Under the pieces are notes generated by a model. It was not told the DNA's origin. It saw only the letters and a list, made by a program, of their open reading frames with translations, and searched no databases. A stretch of DNA of 64,000 nucleotides, taken from the NCBI RefSeq assembly GCF_002795245.1, contig NZ_PGVG01000002.1, positions 62,001 through 126,000 of the forward strand, read 5' to 3'. This DNA is from Bradyrhizobium forestalis. GTDB lineage: Bacteria > Pseudomonadota > Alphaproteobacteria > Rhizobiales > Xanthobacteraceae. The position numbers and the translations under genes were made by a program. Positions 55,805-64,000 of the stretch are shown one piece after another (positions within the stretch are counted from its first letter, which is position 1; every line of letters starts with the position of its first letter).

Positions 55805-56254
55805 ATGTCCGCAGGCGTGATCCGCACCATCTTGCAGGACTTCCATGGTCAGATTGAGCACGGATCGGGGGCAACAACGGAAGAGATTGCCGATTGCGAG
55901 CGCCAGCTCGGCGTTCGTTTTGCCGGAAGCTTTGCCGATTACCTGCAATCGTATGGCTGGCTAAGCGTTGGTACGAACGAGATTTACGGCCTCGGCGCAG
56001 AGATTGGGTTGTGGCGCCGGCTCAAAGAAATGACGCTGAGCGAGCGAACGGAGATGTACCCTCCGCTGCCGTCATACCTCGTTGCCTTTTACAATGACGG
56101 TTTTGGCAACCAGCACTGTCTCGATACCCGCTACGTTGTTGATGGCGAGCAGCGCATCGTTTTCTGGAACCACGAGGCAGGTCCGGATCAAACCCCGAAA
56201 TTCATCGCCGGCTCATTCGCAGACTGGCTCCGCCAGCTAATTGCGGCGGAGTAG
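55805..56254 (+). CDS. SMI1/KNR4 (SUKH) family protein
   Basis: A 149-residue SMI1/KNR4-fold protein. ATG 55805 is favoured because GGAG (55796-55799) lies five bases before it; ATG 55802 and GTG 55799 are also in frame. Characteristic: TEEIADCERQLGVRFAGSFA, ADYLQSYGW, then IYGLGAEIG and PSYLVAFYNDGFGNQHCLDT, ending with FIAGSFADWLRQLI. Bacterial family members are often immunity proteins against contact-dependent toxins, but no toxin gene is seen here. Base composition is lower in GC than in its neighbours, which suggests later acquisition. Confidence 0.82.
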   Translation: MSAGVIRTILQDFHGQIEHGSGATTEEIADCERQLGVRFAGSFADYLQSYGWLSVGTNEIYGLGAEIGLWRRLKEMTLSERTEMYPPLPSYLVAFYNDGFGNQHCLDTRYVVDGEQRIVFWNHEAGPDQTPKFIAGSFADWLRQLIAAE

Positions 56255-56278
56255 GAGAGCGGGTAGCAGATCAGGGGT

Positions 56279-56737
56279 TCACTCGGCCAGGTCGAGGCTC
56301 ATGAACTGGTTGTGCGGGCTCGCCTGGTAGTCCGCGAACGGCTCGCAGGATACGAAGCCGACGCTGCGGTAAAGCGCAACGGCGGGAACGTGCAGCGGCG
56401 CCGTGCCGGTCTCGAGGCTGAGACGCGAATAGCCTCGCTTGCGGGCTTCGGCAATGATGTGGAGCAGGATAACGCGACCGACCCCGGTCCCACGCGCGGC
56501 CGGCGCGGCGCGCATCGACTTTACTTCGCCCAGTGCCTCATCCAGCTGCTTCAGGGCACCGAAGCCAGCCAGCACGTCGCCGTGCCAAACCGTCCAGAAC
56601 GTCACAGACGGAGCGGAAAGACCGCTCGCATCCAGCGCCTGCGCGTGCTCACCCATGACGCTGCGGAGCTCCTCCAGATGATGTGCAAGCAGATCGGCGA
56701 CGTGCGGCGCCTTGGGATCGTCCTGTCTGATTTCCAC
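56279..56737 (-). CDS. GNAT family N-acetyltransferase
   Basis: A 152-residue acetyltransferase. GTG 56737 with GACGAGG upstream. The GNAT core is clear: EVKSMRAAPAARGTGVGRVI with the acetyl-CoA R-x-x-G-x-G loop, then LLHIIAEARKRGYSRLSLET and the final ALYRSVGFVSCEPFADY. The N-terminal EELRSVMGEHAQAL helix is substrate-side. Such GNATs act on small molecules; the substrate is unknown. It is convergent with the SMI1/KNR4 gene. Confidence 0.88.
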   Translation of the reverse strand: MEIRQDDPKAPHVADLLAHHLEELRSVMGEHAQALDASGLSAPSVTFWTVWHGDVLAGFGALKQLDEALGEVKSMRAAPAARGTGVGRVILLHIIAEARKRGYSRLSLETGTAPLHVPAVALYRSVGFVSCEPFADYQASPHNQFMSLDLAE

Positions 56738-56807
56738 TTCGTGCCCTCGTCACTGAATGTATCTCTTAGAAAGCATCGTAGCCCGCATCGCACTTTCCAC
56801 ATAAACC

Positions 56808-56957
56808 GCTGTCGTCCCGGACCAGCGCAGCGAAGCGCATAGCCACAGGACACCGTTTGGCGAAGACCTGTGGTTGCCAGCTCGCGCCACACTTCTCCCT
56901 GGGGCTATGGGTCCCGGATCTGCGCGCGCTTGAGGCGCGCTTGTCCGGGATGACGGC
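56808..56957. repeat. GC-rich inverted intergenic repeat
   Basis: The left arm GCTGTCGTCCCGGACCAGCGC (from 56808) and a right arm ending GTCCGGGATGACGGC (56957) pair with a few mismatches. Internal GGGTCCCGGAT-type copies are present. It is a dispersed rhizobial-type element in the gap between the GNAT and mazG genes. Confidence 0.7.
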
Positions 56958-56961
56958 GGAA

Positions 56962-57816
56962 TTAGCGGCGGGCTTCCTTGCGTCCTTCTGACACCGGCGT
57001 CTCATCACCCTTCGCCGCATTCCACAGCGCGTCCATCTCCGCAAGTGACGCCTGCCCAAGCGTCCGCCCCTGCGCCTCCAGCGCGCGCTCGATGAACGCA
57101 AAGCGCCGCTCGAATTTTGCGTTAGTCGCACGCAGGGCGGCTTCCGGATCGGCATCGACATGGCGGGCGAGGTTGACGAGGGCGAACATCAGGTCGCCGG
57201 TCTCTTCCGCAATCTCCTGCTTGTCGTTGCGATCGAGTGCCGCCTCGATCTCGTCGGCCTCCTCGCGGATCTTTTGCAGCACCGCGCGTGGGTCGTTCCA
57301 GTCGAAGCCGACGGTGGAGGCCTTGCGCTGCAGCTCCATGGCGCGCGTCAAAGCGGGCTGGCCGGCCTTCACGCCCGACAGCAGCGATTTGTGCGCCGGC
57401 AAATCTTCCGGCGGCCGGCGCGCGGCGCGCTCGGCCTTCTCCTCGGCCTTGATACGATCCCAGACCTCCTTGACGTGGGAGGAGGCGAGGTTGCCGTCCT
57501 TGTCGGCGAAGACGTGGGGATGGCGGCGGATCATTTTTCGCGTGATGGCCTCGACCACGCCACCAAAGTCAAACGCGTTCTGCTCCGACGCCATCTGGGC
57601 GTGGAACACGACCTGGAGCAGCAGGTCGCCGAGTTCCTCGCGCAGATCATCGAGATCGCCACGGGTGATGGCATCGACCACCTCGTAGGCTTCCTCGATC
57701 GTGTAGGGCGCGATGGTCGCAAAATTCTGCTCGAGGTCCCAGGGGCAGCCGGTCACCGGCGTGCGCAGCGCCGCCATGATCTCGATCAGGCGGGAAATGT
57801 CGCGGGAAGGGGTCAT
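56962..57816 (-). CDS. mazG: Nucleoside triphosphate pyrophosphohydrolase MazG
   Basis: A 284-residue tandem-domain MazG that converts NTPs to NMPs and lowers ppGpp-related toxicity. ATG 57816 ([20 protein letters not shown]) is the family start; the open frame further upstream lacks similarity. The first domain has [22 protein letters not shown] and [20 protein letters not shown]; the second has [15 protein letters not shown] and [24 protein letters not shown] Glu/Asp metal sites. The linker is typical. It is divergent from queC. Confidence 0.95.
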   Translation of the reverse strand: MTPSRDISRLIEIMAALRTPVTGCPWDLEQNFATIAPYTIEEAYEVVDAITRGDLDDLREELGDLLLQVVFHAQMASEQNAFDFGGVVEAITRKMIRRHPHVFADKDGNLASSHVKEVWDRIKAEEKAERAARRPPEDLPAHKSLLSGVKAGQPALTRAMELQRKASTVGFDWNDPRAVLQKIREEADEIEAALDRNDKQEIAEETGDLMFALVNLARHVDADPEAALRATNAKFERRFAFIERALEAQGRTLGQASLAEMDALWNAAKGDETPVSEGRKEARR

Positions 57817-57943
57817 TGCGGGGCAGTCTCCTAGGGTCAAAAGCCTTATGCCAAAAGCTGGCCGCCGTTCCCAGCGGGGCGCTGCGGAACAGACCGATTT
57901 CCACCAATTGGCGGGCAGGTCGCGCAGTGCTAAAGCGCGGGCC

Positions 57944-58657
57944 ATGAGTGACGCATTTTCCCCCGAAACCGCGCTGGTGCTGTTCTCCGGCGGCCAGGAT
58001 TCCACCACCTGCCTCGCCTGGGCGCTGAGCCGCTTCGCGCGGGTGGAGACGCTGGGGTTCGACTACGGCCAGCGCCATGCCATCGAGCTCGCCTGCCGCG
58101 ACCGCCTGCTCGACGGCATCAAGGGGCTGCGCGCGGATTGGGCCGCGAAACTCGGCGAGAGCCACACGCTGTCGATCCCGACGCTCGCGGCCGTGTCCGA
58201 GACCGCGCTGACGCGCGATGTCGCGATCGCGATGGGCGCGGATGGGCTGCCCAACACCTTCGTGCCCGGCCGCAACCTCGTGTTCCTGACCTTCGCCGCG
58301 GCGCTGGCCTATCGGCGCGGCATCACCCACATCGTCGGCGGCATGTGCGAGACCGACTATTCCGGCTATCCCGATTGCCGCGATGAGACCATCCGCGCCA
58401 TGCAGACGGCGCTTTCGCTCGGCATGGCGAGGCCCTTCGAGCTGCATACGCCGCTGATGTGGATCGACAAGGCCGCGACCTGGCGACTGGCGCATGATCT
58501 CGGCGGCGAGGGGCTGGTCGATCTCATCCGCGAGCAGTCGCACACCTGCTATCTCGGCGAACGCGGCGCGCAGCATGATTGGGGTTATGGCTGCGGCGAG
58601 TGCCCGGCGTGCAGCCTGCGGGCGAAGGGGTGGCGGGAGTATGTGGCGGGAAGGTAG
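57944..58657 (+). CDS. queC: 7-cyano-7-deazaguanine synthase QueC
   Basis: A 237-residue PP-loop ATPase that forms preQ0 for queuosine tRNA modification. ATG 57944 follows a weak GCGGGC. The PP-loop [16 protein letters not shown] lies near residues 13-29; the mid segment [20 protein letters not shown] is conserved; zinc ligands are in the C-terminal [16 protein letters not shown]. No other queuosine genes are adjacent. A palindromic repeat follows. Confidence 0.95.
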   Translation: MSDAFSPETALVLFSGGQDSTTCLAWALSRFARVETLGFDYGQRHAIELACRDRLLDGIKGLRADWAAKLGESHTLSIPTLAAVSETALTRDVAIAMGADGLPNTFVPGRNLVFLTFAAALAYRRGITHIVGGMCETDYSGYPDCRDETIRAMQTALSLGMARPFELHTPLMWIDKAATWRLAHDLGGEGLVDLIREQSHTCYLGERGAQHDWGYGCGECPACSLRAKGWREYVAGR

Positions 58658-58672
58658 TGCTACAAGTTCGAT

Positions 58673-58773
58673 GTCATCGCCCGCGCAGGCGGGCGATCCA
58701 GTATCCCAGAGACCGTGCTTGAGCCGAGAGGCCGCGGCGGACTGGATTCCCCGCCTTCGCGGGGAATGACAGC
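58673..58773. repeat. GC-rich palindromic intergenic repeat
   Basis: Starts GTCATCGCCCGCGCAGGCGG and ends AATGACAGC. Two short hairpins (CGCCCGC...GCGGGCG and TCCCCGC...GCGGGGA) lie in opposite halves with GATCCAGT and ACTGGATT as matching inner arms. A dispersed rhizobial-type element between two convergent genes. Confidence 0.7.
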
Positions 58774-58806
58774 GGTGGGCTTGGCACTAGCGCGCCAATT
58801 ACCGAG

Positions 58807-59184
58807 CTAGCCAAAATCCTCTTCCCGCAGCTCGATCGGCTTGCCGTGCGGCGTCCTGTCCGCCGCGTGGTCCCAGGCGTCGCGGTAGCGGTGCAGGGTC
58901 TCCATCGAGGCGACGCCTTTCCGCGCGACGAGGCCTTCCAGCGTGGCGAGCCAGTGCAGGTAATAGGTCTCGCCGGTGTCTGGGTCGCCGGCGGCCTGCG
59001 CGCGCTTGATCTCGTCGGCGAGCGCTGCGGCCCATTCGGGCCAGGTGAACACGCCGTGCTCGTGCAGGGTCAAGGCCATCGCGAAGGCATGCGCCTCCCA
59101 GGGTGCGCGGAACACCGGGCCGTCGTCATCGCGCGGAATGCTCGGGATCGCCGCCGTCGCCGCGGCGGCAAGCGCGCTGCTCAT
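58807..59184 (-). CDS. Nitrile hydratase accessory protein
   Basis: A 125-residue protein from ATG 59184, overlapping the beta-subunit stop. It resembles the N-terminal half of the beta subunit (PVFRAPWEAHAFAMALTLHE; FTWPEWAAALADEIKRAQAA; YYLHWLATLEGLVARKG), as nitrile-hydratase activator/accessory proteins do. Cobalt-type enzymes need such a protein to mature or insert the metal. It is the third gene of the operon, and no metal motif of its own is visible. Confidence 0.88.
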   Translation of the reverse strand: MSSALAAAATAAIPSIPRDDDGPVFRAPWEAHAFAMALTLHEHGVFTWPEWAAALADEIKRAQAAGDPDTGETYYLHWLATLEGLVARKGVASMETLHRYRDAWDHAADRTPHGKPIELREEDFG

Positions 59185-59843
59185 CACGCCGGCTCCAGGT
59201 AGGGCTCGAACGCGTCGATCGACACCTTCAGCGTGGGATCACCATCCTCGCCCCAGAGATCGCGGCCTTCGAACACCACGGTGTAGAGCCATTGCGGATT
59301 CTCGCCGCGCTCCATCGCCGCCGAATCCGGAAACACGTGGCAGCCATGGTTCAGCTCGACCACGCCGACATGGCCGCGCACGTAACGTGGCAGCCTTGTG
59401 TGCGTCGCCGGATGCATGTTCTTGGCGCGCACCCGATCGCCGATGTTGAACTTCGCCGGAGCCGGGGCAGGGCGGTCAAACTTGCCGCGCACCATCACAC
59501 GCTCGACATTGGCGAGGTCGAACTTGCCGCGCTTGAGCGCCTTTGCCGGCTGCATCGCATGGCCGGCGGCGACTTCCTCCCGAGTGAGGTAGCCCTTGTC
59601 GATCAGCATCTCCTCCAGGCCGAGAAACCATTTCTTGTAATAGGAGCTCGCCAGATACACGTGCGGCGGCAAGGTCTCGCGATAGAAGCGCGAGGTGTCG
59701 ATGTTGAAAGCGCCGGCCGCGCCCATCGCGCGCACCATGGCGAGGACACGCGCTTCCCAATCGGCGTGAAACATCGGCTCGTTCGGCTCGGGCTCGACCT
59801 TGCCGAACCCGTCCATGCCGCCCATGTCGTGCACGCCGTTCAT
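59184..59843 (-). CDS. nthB: Nitrile hydratase beta subunit
   Basis: A 219-residue beta subunit. ATG 59843 overlaps the alpha-subunit stop (TGA at 59840-59842). The start [20 protein letters not shown] is the family signature; then [40 protein letters not shown] and the C-terminal SH3-like barrel [20 protein letters not shown] with [15 protein letters not shown]. Together with alpha it hydrates nitriles to amides. Confidence 0.95.
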   Translation of the reverse strand: MNGVHDMGGMDGFGKVEPEPNEPMFHADWEARVLAMVRAMGAAGAFNIDTSRFYRETLPPHVYLASSYYKKWFLGLEEMLIDKGYLTREEVAAGHAMQPAKALKRGKFDLANVERVMVRGKFDRPAPAPAKFNIGDRVRAKNMHPATHTRLPRYVRGHVGVVELNHGCHVFPDSAAMERGENPQWLYTVVFEGRDLWGEDGDPTLKVSIDAFEPYLEPA

Positions 59844-60469
59844 GACGGCGCTCCCGGCGTCTTGGGGAATCCGGTCCCGATCATGGAATCGCGGGTGACG
59901 AGCTCGGCGAGCTGCTCCTCGCTCCAGCCCTCGGTGCCCGCGGGACGCATCGGCAGCACCAGGAAGCGCGTCTCGGCGGTGGAGTCCCAGACACGGATCT
60001 CCATGTCCTTCGGCAGGCTGACGTCGAAATCGGCGAGCACGCCGCGCGGATCCTTCACCGCGCGCGAGCGATAAGGCGCGGCCTTGTACCAGACCGGCGG
60101 CAGCCCCAGCATTTCCCAGGGGTAGCAGGAGCACAGCGTGCACACGACCATGTTGTGTCGCTGCGGCGTGTTCTCGACCACGACGAGATGATCGCCGACG
60201 CGGCTAACATGGCCGAGCTTACTGATCGCCTTGCTGCCGTCCTCCAGCAGCGCCTTCTTGAACGCCGGATCGGTCCAGGCCTTGGCGACGACGCGCGCGC
60301 CGTTGTGCGGGCCGATCTTGGTCTCGTAGGCCTGGATGATGGCGTCGAGCGCGGCCGGCTCGACATAGCCTTTTTCGGTCAGGATCGTCTCGAGCGCGCG
60401 CACGCGCAGCTCGGTCTCGGACAGCTCGGAATGGTCGTGATCGTGGTGATGGTCGTGATCGTGGCTCAT
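59840..60469 (-). CDS. nthA: Nitrile hydratase alpha subunit, cobalt-type
   Basis: A 209-residue catalytic subunit from ATG 60469. Metal site [11 protein letters not shown]: Cys110, Cys113, Ser114, Cys115, with Thr after the first Cys, which is the cobalt-type reading (iron types have Ser). [17 protein letters not shown] and the late [20 protein letters not shown] block are canonical. The N terminus is unusual: [12 protein letters not shown] in residues 2-13 gives a His/Asp run suited to metal capture. It leads the alpha-beta-accessory operon. The amide product could feed amidases such as those at 19.7-23.5 kb. Confidence 0.95.
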   Translation of the reverse strand: MSHDHDHHHDHDHSELSETELRVRALETILTEKGYVEPAALDAIIQAYETKIGPHNGARVVAKAWTDPAFKKALLEDGSKAISKLGHVSRVGDHLVVVENTPQRHNMVVCTLCSCYPWEMLGLPPVWYKAAPYRSRAVKDPRGVLADFDVSLPKDMEIRVWDSTAETRFLVLPMRPAGTEGWSEEQLAELVTRDSMIGTGFPKTPGAPS

Positions 60470-60711
60470 GGCGGCAAACATAGGCGCAACGGTCGGTTTC
60501 TGTCGAGCGTTCGTTGCAGTGCAATCCGGCCACGTGTTCGTGACGGCGTTTGTACGCTAGCATCTGTACCGGTGGCCTGACGAAATCGTCTTCAAGACGG
60601 CAATGAACTGGCCATTGATCGCCTCACGGACAATCCGTATACGCCGATCAGGGACAAAACTGGCTGTGCCCACGGGCCGCACATGCGACGACAATTCGAG
60701 GGGGAGGGCCC

Positions 60712-62184
60712 ATGGCCGCTGGTTCGCAGGCGCCTGAAGCAAGAGGGTTTCGCTGGAAGCTGGTCGCGCCGCTTGTGGTGTGGCTGGCCATCTATCTGTG
60801 GCCGGTGCCATCAGGGCTCAACGTCAATCAGTGGCACTATTTCGCCGTATTCGCGGCCGTCATCACCGGGCTCATCCTGGAATCGATGCCGGTCGGCGCG
60901 GTCGGCTTTATCGGCCTGACGGTCGCCGGCGTCGCCGGCTATATCGACGCGGATCCCGGAAAGTCGCTGCGCTGGATGCTGGCGGGCTTTGCCGAGAGCA
61001 CGGTGTGGCTGATCGTCGGCGCCTTCGTGTTCTCGATCGGCTATCGCAAGAGCCAACTCGGCCGGCGCATCGCACTGGTGCTGGTGCAGCGGCTCGGCCG
61101 CAACACGCTCGGCCTCGGCTATGCGGTGGCGATGTCGGATTTCCTGCTCGCGCCAGCGACGCCCTCGAACACCGCACGCAGCGGCGGCATCGTCTATCCC
61201 ATCATCAGCAACATCCCGCGCATCTATGGCTCCGAGCCGGGGCCGACCGCCGGCAGGATCGGCACCTACGTGATGTGGACCGCGTTCGCCGCGACTGCGG
61301 TCACGAGCTCACTGTTCTTCACCGCGCTCGCGCCCAATGCGGCGGCGCTGGCGATCGCCAAGAAGACCGTCGGGGTCGAGGTCAGCTGGGGCCAGTGGTT
61401 CCTAGGCTTTGCGCCGCTCGGCATCCTCCTGATGGTTCTCGTTCCGCTGCTCAGTTACCTGGTTTGCCGTCCCGAGGTGAAGCGCAGCCCGGAGATCTCC
61501 GAATGGGCGGCGAAGGAGCTGACGGCCATGGGGCCGATGTCGCGCAACGAGTGGATCATGCTCGGCCTGATCGTGCTCGCAATGTTCCTGTGGATCGCGG
61601 GGTCCAGCCCCGACATCCACGTGCCCGTGCTCGGCTCGAACTTCGTCAACGCCACCACGGTCGTCTTCATCGTGATCTCCTTGATGCTGGTCACCGGCGT
61701 GATCGAATTCGCCGACATCGTCAGCGAGAAGAGCGCCTGGGAGGTGTTCTTCTATTTCACCTCGCTCTTGACGCTGGCCTCGGGCCTCAACGAGATCGGC
61801 TTCATCAAATGGTTCGCGACCGAGTACGCCAAGCCGCTCGCGGGGCTGTCGCCGTCGACCGCGATGCTGCTGCTGGTCGCGCTGTTCTTCTGGATCCACT
61901 ATTTCTTCTCGAGCATCACCTCGCATGCCGCCGCGGTGCTGCCGGTGGTGCTCGCGGTCGGCTCGGGCATTGCCGACCTGCCGGTCACGACGCTTGCCAT
62001 GCTCTGCATGTATTCGCTCGGCCTAATGGGCGTGATCTCGCCCTACGCCACCGGACCTGCGCCGATGTATTTCGGCAGCGGCTATATCGGGAAGGGGCAG
62101 TTCTGGGCCTTTGGGCTGATCTTCGGGCTGCTCTATTTCGCGGGGCTCCTGCTGATCGTGCTGCCCTGGTTGAAGGTCTCCTGA
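60712..62184 (+). CDS. DASS-family (CitT/SodiT-like) dicarboxylate transporter
   Basis: A 490-residue inner-membrane carrier with 11-13 predicted helices. ATG 60712 behind GAGGGGGAGGG. Family motifs are the SNT-type signature LLAPATPSNTARSGG in the first half and TSHAAAVLPVVLA in the second. Members exchange citrate, 2-oxoglutarate, malate or succinate. The closest type by eye is the plant/bacterial 2-oxoglutarate/malate translocator. It is divergent from the nitrile hydratase operon, with about 240 bases between them. The substrate is inferred from the family only. Confidence 0.92.
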   Translation: MAAGSQAPEARGFRWKLVAPLVVWLAIYLWPVPSGLNVNQWHYFAVFAAVITGLILESMPVGAVGFIGLTVAGVAGYIDADPGKSLRWMLAGFAESTVWLIVGAFVFSIGYRKSQLGRRIALVLVQRLGRNTLGLGYAVAMSDFLLAPATPSNTARSGGIVYPIISNIPRIYGSEPGPTAGRIGTYVMWTAFAATAVTSSLFFTALAPNAAALAIAKKTVGVEVSWGQWFLGFAPLGILLMVLVPLLSYLVCRPEVKRSPEISEWAAKELTAMGPMSRNEWIMLGLIVLAMFLWIAGSSPDIHVPVLGSNFVNATTVVFIVISLMLVTGVIEFADIVSEKSAWEVFFYFTSLLTLASGLNEIGFIKWFATEYAKPLAGLSPSTAMLLLVALFFWIHYFFSSITSHAAAVLPVVLAVGSGIADLPVTTLAMLCMYSLGLMGVISPYATGPAPMYFGSGYIGKGQFWAFGLIFGLLYFAGLLLIVLPWLKVS

Positions 62185-62435
62185 GCCAGGCTGGAGGCTG
62201 ATACCCGACGAAGGAATATTCTTCTCCGGGAACGGATCGGGAAATCTTCGTCCAACTCCTGCCAAATATCTGAAATTGCAAGAAAGACGGGAAAAGGCGA
62301 TGGTGCGTGCTGCGGTGCAGCGCGTTCGTTCCGGATCCTCACCGCTGTCTCTCTCCCCGTCGCTCGATGCGACCTGGTTCCCATGTGCCCCCCGGGGCGC
62401 GGGAACGCGAACTATTGTGCATGAAGGCCGCCTCC

Positions 62436-63560
62436 ATGAATGCCCATCAATCGCTCGCCATCGGACAGCCGATCGCCAAGCTGGAAGCGATTTCACCCGC
62501 CGCGGCTGAGGCGGATGCCATGGTGCGTTTCGAGCGCCTCTCAAAGACCTATCCGGCCTATCGCGGCAAGCCCGGCGTCAACGCGCTGCAAAGCATCGAC
62601 TTCGCGATTCCGCGCGGTTCCATCACCGGTGTGATCGGCCGCTCCGGCGCCGGCAAGTCGAGCCTGGTGCGACTGATCAATGGGCTGGAGAAGCCGACCA
62701 CGGGCCGCGTGATGGTCGACAACAAAGACATCTCGGCACTGACTGGCCGCGAGCTTCGGCTGGCGCAGCGCTCGATCGGCATGATCTTCCAGCACTTCAA
62801 CCTGCTGTCGTCGCGCACCGCGGCCGACAACATCGCGCTGCCGCTCGAGATCGCCGGCTGGACCAAGGCGGACATCAAGGCGCGTGTCGCCGAGCTGCTG
62901 GCGCTGGTCGGTATCGCCGACAAGCACGATCGCTATCCGTCAGAGCTCTCCGGCGGCCAGAAGCAGCGGGTCGGCATCGCGCGGGCGCTGGCGACGCGGC
63001 CGAGCGTGCTGCTGTCGGACGAGGCGACCTCGGCGCTCGATCCGCAAACCACGCGCGCGATCCTCGATCTGCTCGCCAACATCAACCGCGAGCTCGGGGT
63101 GACCATCGTGCTGATCACCCACGAAATGTCCGTGGTGCGCCAGCTCGCCAAGGAAGTCGTGGTGTTGGATGCCGGCCATGTCGTGGAGAGCGGTCATGTC
63201 GCCGACATCTTCACCCACCCGAAGCATCCGATCACGCAGTCCTTCCTGGCCGAGGTGATCGGCGACAGCTTGCCGGTCTCGCTTGCGAGCCGGATCGTTT
63301 CAGAGCCGTCCGCGGGCGGACAGGCCGTGATCCGCGTCCAGGTGCGTGGGGCAGGGGCCGGCGACACGGTGGTGGCCCGGCTCGCCCGCGAGCTTGGCCT
63401 CGACGTCGCGTTGCTGTCGGCCCGCATCGACGAGATCGGCGGCCGGCATGTGGGTTCGCTCGTTCTCGGTGTACCCGGCAGCGAGGACATGCAGGCGCGG
63501 GTTCTCGCCTGGCTCTCTCAATATCAATTCTCGGCGGAGCGCATCGGCTATGTCGCCTGA
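62436..63560 (+). CDS. metN: Methionine ABC importer ATPase MetN
   Basis: A 374-residue ATPase for D/L-methionine import. ATG 62436 with GAAGG upstream is favoured over 62421; the core family start would be MVRFERLSKTY. Walker A GRSGAGKSS near residue 68, Q-loop FQHFNLLSSRTA, signature LSGGQKQRVGIARAL, Walker B VLLSDEATSALD, His-switch ITHEMSVVR. Residues about 270-374 form the NIL regulatory domain (VIRVQVRGAGAGDTVVARLA; LGLDVALLSARIDEIGGRHV), which senses internal methionine. The stop overlaps metI by 11 bases. Confidence 0.93.
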   Translation: MNAHQSLAIGQPIAKLEAISPAAAEADAMVRFERLSKTYPAYRGKPGVNALQSIDFAIPRGSITGVIGRSGAGKSSLVRLINGLEKPTTGRVMVDNKDISALTGRELRLAQRSIGMIFQHFNLLSSRTAADNIALPLEIAGWTKADIKARVAELLALVGIADKHDRYPSELSGGQKQRVGIARALATRPSVLLSDEATSALDPQTTRAILDLLANINRELGVTIVLITHEMSVVRQLAKEVVVLDAGHVVESGHVADIFTHPKHPITQSFLAEVIGDSLPVSLASRIVSEPSAGGQAVIRVQVRGAGAGDTVVARLARELGLDVALLSARIDEIGGRHVGSLVLGVPGSEDMQARVLAWLSQYQFSAERIGYVA

Positions 63561-64000
63561 ACTCATCAACCTGATCATCCAGGCCACCTTTGAGAGCCTG
63601 TACATGGTCGGCATCGCGGCGCTGCTCGGCACCGCCTTCGGCCTGCCGCTCGGCGTCTTCCTTGCCACCAGCCGGAAGGGGGAGCTGTTCGCGGCGCCGC
63701 TCGTCAATCGCGTGCTCGGCATCATCGTCAATGCGACGCGGTCGACGCCCTTCATCATCCTGGTCGTCGCCATCATCCCGTTCACGCGCCTCATTGCCGG
63801 CACCTCGATCGGATCGACCGCTGCGATCGTGCCGCTGACCATCGCCTCGACGCCGTTCATCGCGCGCTTGGTCGAAGCTGCGATCCGCGAGGTGGATGGC
63901 GGTCTGATCGAGACAGCGTCGTCGTTCGGGGCCTCGCCGATGCAGATCGTGCTGAAGGTGCTGATCCCCGAGGCGCTGCCGGGTCTGCTGCTGGCGCTGA
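63550..64000 (+). CDS. metI: Methionine ABC importer permease MetI (truncated by window)
   Basis: ATG 63550 overlaps the metN end. About 150 residues are visible before the window stops: SPELINLIIQATFESLYMVG, ATSRKGEL, VNATRSTPFIILVVAIIPF, and the EAA loop EAAIREVDGGLIETASSFGA. Helices match MetI, which usually has about 217 residues, so roughly 65 are missing. A MetQ gene probably follows outside. Confidence 0.92.
   Translation, partial: MSPELINLIIQATFESLYMVGIAALLGTAFGLPLGVFLATSRKGELFAAPLVNRVLGIIVNATRSTPFIILVVAIIPFTRLIAGTSIGSTAAIVPLTIASTPFIARLVEAAIREVDGGLIETASSFGASPMQIVLKVLIPEALPGLLLAL

Overview
The window is high-GC alphaproteobacterial chromosome, most likely Bradyrhizobium or a close Bradyrhizobiaceae relative. 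The basis is the gene order dusB/nifR3-ntrB-ntrC-ntrY-ntrX-hfq-hflX, fused ispDF, PopZ, an NtrX without the sigma-54 loop, and several dispersed GC-rich palindromic intergenic repeats of the rhizobial type. The genus is an inference from gene content and codon use, not from a database match. I see no phage, plasmid, CRISPR or intact insertion-sequence genes.

Layout. 0-3.6 kb: two tandem GT41 (SPINDLY-like) glycosyltransferases, the first cut by the window edge. 3.7-4.7 kb: cysK on the minus strand. 5.4-14.6 kb: a four-gene RND efflux operon (outer-membrane lipoprotein, adaptor, MdtB-like and MdtC-like pumps), followed by a DTW-domain tRNA-modifying enzyme and tRNA-Cys. 15.7-16.6 kb: three small proteins. 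17.0-23.9 kb: an apparent amide uptake and hydrolysis operon made of a solute-binding protein, a fused ABC permease-ATPase, an acetamidase/formamidase, an AraC regulator fused to a second acetamidase/formamidase, and RidA. 24.1-27.7 kb: a membrane-stress operon of a PspA-like protein (in frame behind what looks like a TnpB N-terminal relic), a YqiJ-like protein and a flotillin. 27.9-37.5 kb: a small secreted protein, tRNA-Asn, pcm, tolC, popZ, valS, the 3-methyladenine glycosylase, lipA and a COQ10/RatA protein. 37.7-42.9 kb (minus strand): six genes for a B-type haem-copper oxidase with three multihaem c cytochromes. 43-46 kb: repeats, pncC/cinA and ispDF. 46-54 kb: the Ntr nitrogen-control genes. 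54-58.7 kb: hfq, hflX, two short accessory genes, mazG and queC. 58.8-60.5 kb (minus strand): cobalt-type nitrile hydratase alpha, beta and accessory protein. 60.7-64 kb: a DASS carboxylate transporter and the start of metNI.

How it fits together. A nitrogen theme recurs: nitrile hydratase makes amides, the 17-24 kb operon could import and hydrolyse amides to ammonia, and both NtrBC and NtrYX are encoded here. The physical spacing means this is a suggestion, not a shown pathway. The most unusual items are the regulator-enzyme fusion (21.0-23.5 kb), the TnpB-like segment fused to PspA (24.1-25.3 kb), a dusB/nifR3 product with Trp in place of the catalytic Cys, and a 58-residue membrane subunit in the oxidase operon.
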